Of a stretch of 64,000 nt of DNA, positions 54,006 through 61,257 are shown piece by piece. The position numbers and the translations under genes are program-made. Under the pieces are notes generated by a model. It did no database searches, was not told the origin of the DNA, and worked only from the letters and a program-made list of their open reading frames with translations. Position 1 is the stretch's first letter. Every line of letters begins with the position of its first letter. This DNA comes from CAWEEP01 sp963808125 (GTDB lineage: Bacteria > Chloroflexota > Dormibacteria > Aeolococcales > Aeolococcaceae), in the NCBI GenBank assembly GCA_963808125.1, contig CAWEEP010000007.1, positions 18,181 to 82,180 of the forward strand. Direction: 5' to 3'.

Positions 54006-55498
54006 TTATAATGACGGTTCGACGAGCCGAGCAATTCCACGAACCGCGGCGGCCTGGAGTATCGCGGCTAGGAGCACTCGGCTCCAATCCGTTCCCCTCG
54101 ATGACCACGCGGCCGATTCGCACTGCCTCGGCAGCCGCCAGATCGCTATCGCCCAAAGCCCGAAAAGTATGTGCATCGAGTTGGAAAACCGCCGAACACT
54201 GCGGACCAAGTCCGTCTTCGACCTCCGTCAACCGGCCGTTGTGCAACATAAGCTTCCACTGTCCTCCGGCAGGCCCGCTTATGTCCAATCCGAGGCAGTG
54301 ATTTCCCCAAAGGTTCGGAACCATGCGGCATGTGGTGGCGGGGCAATTTGTGCATGTGATCGTGGATATCAAAGTCCGGCCGGATCCTTCGGCGCTGAGT
54401 TCTTGCCGAAATTGCTTTGGATGGCGTAGCGCACAGATTCAGAAGCATTGCCGCGTCCATCTCCGGACATGCCAGCGGTGCACGCAGCCGCCCGTTGAGT
54501 ATCGTCGAATTGCGGATCGTCGCGCCAGATAGGCCCGGTAAATTTCCATCTGCTGGCGGAAATTATCGAGGAACCAGTCCCCGTTGCAGAGTAAAAGATC
54601 CTTTTCGTCGGCCAGGGTGGAATACTCTTCCACGGCATGTTGTATTACATTGGCTATCAGCGTAAGCGTGGGCGGCCGTTGTGTAACCAAATGGTAGGTT
54701 CGGCCATGCAAGGCTTTTGGGAAAAAATGTGCGTAAGCACCGCCGAGACCCAATCGACAGGCACAAGATTCTTGCATTCCTTGCCTGTCAGTCCCAAACC
54801 TTCCACCAGGTAATGCCCGGCCGTGGAGCCGCGCACCATCCGGCTGACCAGAGTGTGCACAACTTCACCATCACGTAAAAACCGTGAAATGTCGCCGTAT
54901 AGCCCGTCTGGGAATCGCCCACGATGATTGACGGGCGATAGATCGTGGGCGGATCGATCCAGGGACTGGCCAAGACCAGCTTCTCGGCCTCAATTTTGCT
55001 GTGTTCGTAAGCGTTTCCGGGCGTTTGGCCGACGTCTAACTCGGTCTCCAGCACTCGACCCTGGCGCAGCCCGCACACATATGCAGTGGAAACATAATGT
55101 AATTGGCGGATCCCCGCAGTGCGGCAAAGATCGAGGATCCGCCGCGTGCCCTCGAGGTTGCTGAGCCAAGGTTCGCCATCTCGTCCGTTGCTATGGAATG
55201 TCAGGTTGGCGGCATTATGAATCACGGAGCGGCAATGTCGCGAGATCCACCGCAGGTCGCCGCCGTCCAGACCAAGATCCACCTCGGTCAACTCGCCCTC
55301 GATCACCACGGGCCGAGGCAAGGGTGTCCGAAGTTCGGCTTCAAAACGAGATAAGATCGATTCGATCCGTCGCCGAGCCGATTCGCGTTTGGACGGACGC
55401 ACAAGCACGGCCAGACGATGTCCCTCTCGGAGACTATCTCGCAATAAATATGATCCCAGCAGCCCAGTGGCGCCGGTGAGCAAATGGTATGTCATCAC
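54006..55498 (-). CDS. Thioester reductase-like (NAD_binding_4) protein fused to SCP2 sterol-carrier domain, frameshifted
   Basis: From ATG 55498: TYHLLTGATGLLGSYLLRDS, LREGHRLAVLVRPSKRESAR, RWISRHCRSVIHNAANLTFH, LEGTRRILDLCRTAGIRQLH and YVSTAYVCGLRQGRVLETEL, then NAYEHSKIEAEKLVLASPW (catalytic Y-x-x-x-K as YEHSK) and IYRPSIIVGDSQTG. This is the reductase domain of fatty acyl-CoA reductases and peptide-synthetase thioester reductases. In other frames LVPVDWVSAVLTHIF and YHLVTQRPPTLTLIANVIQH follow. The last ~130 residues (GQWKLMLHNGRLTEVEDGLG, CSAVFQLDAHTFRALGDSDL and AAAEAVRIGRVVIEGNG) match SCP2 lipid-binding domains. About 500 aa. It may reduce a lipid-carried acyl thioester. Confidence 0.75.
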
Positions 55499-55724
55499 TA
55501 GACCTTTGGCAGACTTAATAGATTAAACAAAATTTGCTTTCCACCGCTAATCAAAACGACACAAACTGCCGATGAGCACATCACGTCGTGCTCTTGATTA
55601 CTGCTTTAAGGGATGCATAGCCCCCAATGCCGCATTAGTGGAGATTACCTAATATCATCTTCATGATGGAAGGGATCGTCAAGCGGGTCATTGACCATAA
55701 AATCTAACCTGGTCCATCTTTTTT
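55499..55724. other. Intergenic region upstream of the integrase remnant
   Basis: 226 bases, lower GC than the cluster to the left. It contains the minus-strand promoter for the thioester reductase gene. Stops in all frames; no gene recognised. The composition change here may be a boundary of integrated DNA or a further assembly join. Confidence 0.4.
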
Positions 55725-56172
55725 CCCCGAGAGTTACTACTACCCCGAGACGGATCGACATGGCTATGTGTTCAAACTGGACGTGTTGCCCCCCGCGTCG
55801 GGGAAATCCTAGCCAAGATCGGCAAGAAGGCGGGGGTGGTGGTCAACAAGGCCGATGGGAAGTTTGCAACAACCCATGACCTACGCCGATCTTTCGGCCA
55901 AATGGGCAAAGAAGGTAATGCCGGCCGTCTTGCAACGGCTTATGAGACACGCGAACATTGCCACCACGATGAAATACTATGTCACCCTGGACGCCTACGA
56001 TCTGGCCGCCGAACTTTGGGCGGGATTCGGTCCAAGAGCGGGCAACGAATTGAAAAACGGCAACACTTGCGGCAACACTCAGCCCGAAACGGCTGAAAAT
56101 GATATAACGGGCCCCGCCGAAACATCGACGGAACCCGTTATAAGCGAACATCTTGGGGATTTGCTATCTTAG
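55725..56172 (+). pseudogene. Tyrosine recombinase (integrase) C-terminal remnant
   Basis: Across two or three frame changes: HGYVFKLDVLPP, RVGEILAKIGKKAGVVVNKA, DGKFATTHDLRRSFGQ (catalytic H-x-L-R) and KKVMPAVLQRLMRHANIATT with MKYYVTLDAYDLAAELWAGF, where the second catalytic His and the Tyr of MKYY are present. The downstream part is Thr/Asn-rich. The N-terminal DNA-binding domain and first catalytic Arg are missing. This form is usual for planctomycete integrated elements. The TAG at 56170-56172 is immediately followed by a tRNA-end-like sequence. Confidence 0.72.
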
Positions 56173-56194
56173 TGGACAGGGCCGGGATTGAACC
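56171..56194 (-). other. Possible att site: tRNA 3'-end fragment
   Basis: Read on the minus strand, ggttcaatcccggccctgtc followed by cact resembles the T-loop and acceptor 3' end of a tRNA (G-TTCAATC-C). The 5' stem of the T-arm does not pair well and no tRNA body is present. Integrases of this type often insert at tRNA 3' ends and leave such a copy beside the integrase gene. Position directly after the integrase stop supports this. Confidence 0.4.
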
Positions 56195-56242
56195 AAAATG
56201 TCGTAAGTGTTGCTATTAAAGGAGTTACGAAAACAGCCATTT

Positions 56243-56278
56243 CCTTATCTGACACCTTATCTGACACCTTATCTGACA
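56243..56278 (+). repeat. Three tandem 12-base repeats
   Basis: The unit ccttatctgaca occurs three times without a gap. It lies in the non-coding gap between the integrase remnant and the zinc-ribbon operon. Too short for a CRISPR array; may be a protein-binding site or slippage product. Confidence 0.9.
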
Positions 56279-56501
56279 ATTGAAGCTCCCAAAATCATGT
56301 GGTTATGCCTGCCAGTCTCCCGCTGGTTTTTTGTCCCTTATATAGATGGCCTTCGCTAGGACAATGACCTCTGACCATGTACCCTGCCCTTTTGGCCCGG
56401 ACCAGCCATTCCTAATGGCCGAATGAGCCACTGGCCACGGCCTCTCGCTTCAGTGGTGGACCGCACCCAGTTGCTAAGAAGAACCCAAAACGGAGACCAA
56501 C
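56279..56501. other. Upstream region of the zinc-ribbon operon
   Basis: 223 bases without a convincing gene. Several tggcc/ggcca words near 56,420-56,445 give small hairpins. A promoter for the following operon is expected here; no clear -35/-10 pair can be singled out. A GGAGACC just before 56,502 may serve as ribosome site. Confidence 0.35.
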
Positions 56502-57033
56502 ATGATTCACTTTATTTGTTGTGGTTGTGGTGCAGCACTAAATATCGGCGACAAATGGGCCGGGCTTCTCGGTCGCTGCCCGCACTGTGGTACGAACACA
56601 CGACTCCCCGGTTACCCAAAACGCACTTCGAAGTTGCTTATCTTGTTTCGCATTGGTTGTATCCCTTTTGCGATAGTGTTTTTTTGGGCCTTGATGTTAT
56701 CGATTGCTGATGCAGATCTAGCTTTCCACTTCATTCTGGGTGCAGTAATTGCGTTTGCTGTAATCATGCTTTTCCTATGGGGAGTGTACAAATCTTCTCA
56801 CGTTCCTTTCTGGACCAAGAGAATATCTTTTGTGGAAAAGGGGTGGAGGAGATCCATTTTTTGATACGATCGATGGACCGTTAAATAATGACCCTCCAGA
56901 GGTCAGATTTCAAGAATTATTTCGTGAGAAGGCACGACAGGAGTGGGAGGCTAATTTTGGCCCACTACCGATGCCTAATTCTACGCCTCCTTCAGATTCC
57001 ACAAAAGGTATCGACGACCCGGACGTAATTTAG
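56502..57033 (+). CDS. Zinc-ribbon membrane protein, copy 1, frameshifted
   Basis: MIHFICCGCGAALNIGDKWA then GLLGRCPHCGTNTRLPG forms an N-terminal zinc ribbon (C-x2-C ... C-x2-C). Two membrane helices follow (LLILFRIGCIPFAIVFFWAL, FILGAVIAFAVIMLFLWGVY). After a shift near 56,830 comes RLWKRGGGDPFFD-like text, NNDPPEVRFQELFREKARQE and a Pro/Ser-rich end DDPDVI. About 177 aa. The same layout is repeated in the next gene 9 bp downstream, so they are tandem duplicates. Function unknown; the ribbon probably faces the cytoplasm. Confidence 0.7.
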
Positions 57034-57042
57034 GAGAACAAT

Positions 57043-57546
57043 ATGATTAACTTTAACTGTGCTAGTTGCCATAAATCATTGTACATTCGTGATGCAATGG
57101 TTGGGAATCTAGCCGCTTGTCCGTATTGTTGGGCGGAGACTGTGGTACCGAATAGTCCGATGCGAACTTCAAAGCTGACAATCATAGGACGTATGGTAGC
57201 TATACCGATGATAGTGGTGTGTGCCGTCGGTGCTTTGTTAGGAGCACCGGTGATTATTGGAGGTGCAATTGGTCTTGCTCTTATGCTTGGATTCTGGTGG
57301 GCTTTCACCAACATTGGCACATTTTTGATGAATCCAGGGTATTACCGGCTTTGGAAAAGGGGCGGGGGAGATCCTTGGTATGACTCAATAGATCCCACCG
57401 TTTAATAATGACCCGCCATCTGTTCGTTATCAAGAAATGTTCGGGAAAAGGCGAGGCAGGAGTGGGAAGCGAGTTTTGGCCCATTACCAATCCCGTCTCT
57501 TCCTCCCGATTCGACAAAATGGATCGACGATCCGAACGTGATTTGA
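57043..57546 (+). CDS. Zinc-ribbon membrane protein, copy 2, frameshifted
   Basis: MINFNCASCHKSLYIRDAMV then GNLAACPYCWAETVVPNSPM: zinc ribbon with C-x2-C pairs. Membrane helices IPMIVVCAVGALLGAPVIIG and IGLALMLGFWWAFTNIGTFL. Then YYRLWKRGGGDPWYDSIDP, one extra base near 57,400, and NNDPPSVRYQEMF with a tail ending DDPNVI, closely parallel to copy 1. The shift is probably a sequencing error because copy 1 stays in frame at the same place. About 167 aa. Confidence 0.7.
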
Positions 57547-57555
57547 GGTGATTTT

Positions 57556-57675
57556 ATGGGAATAGGTATTTTCTTGTTTATCGTCGCACTCATCGTGTTG
57601 GCTTCATTGCAATATCACACCGATATGAATCGTCTCCACGATGATTATGAGAAGTGGAAAAACAATAGAAGATGA
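57556..57675 (+). CDS. 39-residue single-helix membrane peptide
   Basis: ATG 57556, preceded by GAGGTG at a good distance. MGIGIFLFIVALIVLASLQY is one membrane helix, then a charged tail HTDMNRLHDDYEKWKNNRR. The stop overlaps the start of the next gene (ATGA at 57672), so it belongs to the operon. No family recognised; small membrane proteins of this shape often regulate a larger partner. Confidence 0.65.
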   Translation: MGIGIFLFIVALIVLASLQYHTDMNRLHDDYEKWKNNRR

Positions 57676-58024
57676 TCACCCGCTTCGTCTGTATTCGATG
57701 CGAGGGCAAAAAGTGTCTCCGCTGCATGGGCCGAGGTTGGGTCGGTGAGACTCTCGTGCGAATTGAACGGCAGAACAAGCTCGCCGAAGTCGTCGCCACG
57801 AAACTAGTGCAAAAAAGATCGCTGAAGTGGGGCAGGAGGAATGGGTGAGGCGGGCGGTTGAGAAGAATCTGACCGACGATCAGTTCACCGAAATCGAGAT
57901 TTGGTCAGCCACCGGACCCATCAAGTACCAACTGATGTGCCTGACCAACGAAGTTCTTGATGCTCTCGCAGACCTGGCTGGGATTGAGATGCCGCCAGTC
58001 TTTGTGGCGGACCAGCCGAGTTGA
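57672..58024 (+). CDS. CxxC protein, probably frameshifted in an A-run
   Basis: MITRFVCIRCEGKKCLRCMG followed by RGWVGETLVRIERQ: C-x2-C-x4-C-x2-C, a compact zinc knuckle. The first frame ends at 57848, but a parallel frame from 57827 continues naturally with KIAEVGQEEWVRRAVEKNL, TDDQFTEIEIWSATGPIKYQ and LMCLTNEVLDALADLAGIEM, ending at 58024. The run of six A near 57,811 is the likely point of error. Corrected length about 117 aa. If the shift is real these are two genes: a 58-aa zinc protein and a 65-aa protein. Confidence 0.55.
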
Positions 58025-58035
58025 ATGTGGATTGG

Positions 58036-58587
58036 ATGAGGAGTAACAACGTGGAAGACCAACACAAAATCAGAAAATGGATAAGATTCGCCTGTGAACG
58101 CAACGAAGTCCCAGAATTGGCTCAGATGTTCTTGGTCGAATGGAATACCAGATTCACTTGTCGCCTTGGGGATGCAATCTACAACCGGATCACGATGGGA
58201 GCAAGGATACGGCTTAGCGTGCCTCTCTGGCCCCGATCCTCGGAAAATGATCGCGAGAGAGACGGTCATTCACGAAACGTGCCATCGTAATCGTTGGCTT
58301 CAAACACGGGTATGTCCCTCGCCCTCACGGCTGCCGAATGGCAAAATGCGATGCAAAAATGCGGTTTGAAACCCCATCGTCTCCACAGCATTGACCGCAC
58401 TGGACTGGCTCGACGGCGACGATTGTTTATGCTGTGCAATTGCCCCAAAGAGCAAAAATGTCGAATCCTTGTTAGGCAGTTCAATCTGGTGCGTCGGGGA
58501 GAGGAATTCTGGTGCAAGGTCTGCGGCTTGCATCTCAATCGGGAGTCGGCCATCGAAGAGGATCTGACGGCCAGTGCAACGGTATAA
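58036..58587 (+). CDS. SprT-like zinc metalloprotease family protein, frameshifted
   Basis: From ATG 58036 (a TTG at 58021 is also in frame). WIRFACERNEVPELAQMFLV, YNRITMGARIRLSVPLWP, then in a second frame ETVIHETCH: the H-E-x-x-H zinc site. In the original frame again: GFKHGYVPRPHG-like text, EWQNAMQKCGLKPHRLHSID, and a zinc ribbon-like end CNCPKEQKCRILVRQFNL ... GEEFWCKVCGLHL. Order and the C-terminal cysteines match SprT/Spartan-like proteases, which act on DNA-protein crosslinks in eukaryotes; in bacteria the role is unknown. Shifts near 58,245 and 58,295. Last gene of the small-protein operon. Confidence 0.72.
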
Positions 58588-58675
58588 ATAATTCTGACGT
58601 TCATATCCATTGCCTTGCAAAATTTGCAATATTCCCTGCCCCATCCAGAGGCATTTTAATTTTTTGATCGGCAGA

Positions 58676-61063
58676 TTACTGTACTGGAATATCTTCTTCT
58701 GCGATCTTAAGGTTCAAGCCCTTACCGTGGTTTTTATTGCCGCTCACATCCAAAACCGAGTCGTTGTCTGTCTTGGAAGCATCATATATGAGTTTGGTCT
58801 TATACCCTTGCCTGTCCTGATTTTTATTAAACTCAAACGGTGGCAGGAAATCGCCGTTATAGCGAATACCTGAGGAAATGCGGGCTGTCACGGATCTTGC
58901 CAACAAAAAAACATATAGGGATCTTGTATGGTCCGTAGCCGATATAGCCGACAACATATGGAGCAGTGCCTATGTCTTGGGCACCTTTATCTGTATGGAT
59001 CAAATGGCCATCAGCAAAAAAACAAATTTTGTTGTGAATAAAAGTTACTGCTATATGTGTCCATTTTTCGGATTGGTAAATTTTTATCGGCACCGAAATC
59101 CCGCATCTTTTTGTCCACATGACTTCGCCGTCCACCCAGGTAACCATTCTTGTTGATGCGTACCCCCAGCCCACCATTAGATTGTTTTGTGTCATCACTT
59201 CCAAAGACGAACATATCAGCGGTCTCCGAAGGTTGTGAAAACCAAATCCAGGCTTCGACAGTTGAAGGTAAGGATCGCTGTACAGGAGTCACAATGGCAG
59301 AATTGCCAGAAAAGACAAAGACTTTGCGACGTTCAGTCTTCGGAGGTTCAACTGCACTTGGACGCTGATCGTTGCGAATCACAATGGGTGGATTATTCCT
59401 GGGATAATTTACGGGTGGTGAAGAACCGACCCTATTCCCGCCACTCGGTAAGTTGGCGTCCAGCGAAATGGCAGCCAACGAAATACCATCTAATCCCAGT
59501 TGATAAAGTCGCTGGACTTCTGGAGTCCCTAATGCCCTATCGAATAATGCAAATTCATCAATTTCCCCATCAAAAGAACTATCACTTCCAAAACATCCTC
59601 CAAAAACTAGCGGACCTGATGCCGTGTTTAGTGATTTTGCTGCTATAGCAACTCTATCCCCATCAATATAGTAGGTTAAGAAATTCCCGTCGTAGACTAA
59701 GCAGTGGTGATGCCATGAAGTATCGACTTTAACTCCCGTCCCAAGCCCTCCATTGTTGTCATAGAATTGCCATTCGTCACCCGCTAGCATGATGCCAAAA
59801 AGTTCATTCTTTTCATTTTTGCCTTGAACCAATGCATGTCCCCAGTCCCAGTTCCTCGCACTTCTGAGCCAGAGTGAGATAGTCCTCGGCTGTTTTGCAA
59901 TGGGGTAATCCCCCAAATATCTTTAAATAACTACCCTCACTGAATTTCAAACCATTTCCTACTTTCCCTTTGACGGTTTCGGCTCCATGATTTTCTACTA
60001 TACGCCTATTTCCACGAAAATCAGTAATTTGGACATTGCTAAATGGATATTGAAAATCATCTGATGCGAAAGTCATTACCAATAAAGTAGAAGGTGCTAC
60101 ACTTTTTGCGAAATCAGTTGTCGAGAGAGTGGAATTGACATTTGAGGACGTTGCTGATTCAACCTTTTTCAACACTATCGACAGGTTCTCTCTCTGACCA
60201 GGCTTAGGGGTAAGCCATTTACTCAAAGGTTGATAACCATCACAGGATGCGGTAATAAATGCATAACCACTTTTAGGAATTTGATAGAATATAATTCGTC
60301 TTTGCTTGCCAGAACCATTGATCGTTCCGCTATTAGGTGTTGAGGGATCGTTTTGAAATATTATAGATGCAGGAGAAGAGGGGATCAATTTCCACATTGT
60401 ACATGGCCGTCCCCACGGATTCGGTCTGTTTTCCTATTGGTTTATTAGCATCTTGACTTCATCAGGTCTCTTCTCACCCGTGTGCGAGGGGTTTTGGCCA
60501 CCTGAGACTGCAATTTCCGATAAGTCCTTTGTGTTTTTGTCTCGGCCCAATACAAGAAACAGCACCAAAACCAAAATAAAACACCCGCCCAATACATAAA
60601 TGATTTTATGAACTCGTTGCCGAGTCTGTAATACAGTATTATCCTCTACTGATTTAATTGACGTTGAGAGTGACTCGACCATCTTTGGGCGTATTGTTAT
60701 ACCTCGGTTTGGTTCGGTCGGTTCCAAGTGGGCAAACGGGGTCGGCTTAGGTTTACTTAGGTGTCTTTGAGGTTTCTCTTCAGATGGATGTTTAAGATTA
60801 AGCCTAAGTTGTAAATCGTAGTCCGCCTTCTTCTTCAGGTCGAGGAGGCACAAACGTGCGGCGGAGAGTTCGTTGAGTAATTTCTGCGACGGTGCCATGT
60901 ATTCGCCTATTGCCATTTGTTGGACATATGTCATTTGGCGATTGGCGGCAGAGTCGATCACTTCCGCATCAGATTCGAATGGTTGAGACCCAAGAAGCCG
61001 ATAGTGATTAGGTGGCTGTTCTTTAGGGGGGATGCCTAGCCAAATGTGATAAGGATAGAACAT
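58676..61063 (-). CDS. Membrane protein with J-like domain, PEGA-like module and two LamG domains, frameshifted
   Basis: From ATG 61063: YHIWLGIPPKEQPPNHYRLL then QPFESDAEVIDSAANRQMTY and LLNELSAARLCLLDLKKKAD, the J-like domain found in planctomycete signalling proteins. A membrane helix follows (IIYVLGGCFILVLVLFLVLG, about residue 165). Then a module around NSGTINGSGKQRRIIFY with ASCDGYQPLSKWLTPKPG, then two LamG-type beta-sandwich domains: RTISLWLRSARNWDWGHALV ... FDGEIDEFALFDRALGTPEV and STVEAWIWFSQPSETADMFV ... EKWTHIAVTFIHNKICFFAD. At least four frame changes. About 795 aa. Topology implies a cytoplasmic J-like part and an exported ligand-binding part. Confidence 0.7.
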
Positions 61064-61257
61064 GGATCTTTATATTTAGTTGCCAGATTTCAACAAAATT
61101 ACAAGATTTCCAGGCTCAGGAAGGTGCCTATTAGAAATACCTACAAATGGTATATTAATCCTTTAATGATGGTGGTTCAATACCACTACTGCTAGGAAGT
61201 TTTCATTTGCTTTGCACCTCTTCTGTGGGCGAAACCATGCATGGTAAAGATGAACAT
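61064..61257. other. Gap between the two large minus-strand genes
   Basis: 194 bases, AT-rich, with no ORF of note on either strand. It should hold the promoter of the J-like/LamG gene on the minus strand and the end of transcription of the preceding gene. No terminator hairpin stands out. Confidence 0.4.

Noticed and set aside
56243..56278. CRISPR array
   Set aside because: Three 12-base units with no spacers between them, and no cas genes in the window.
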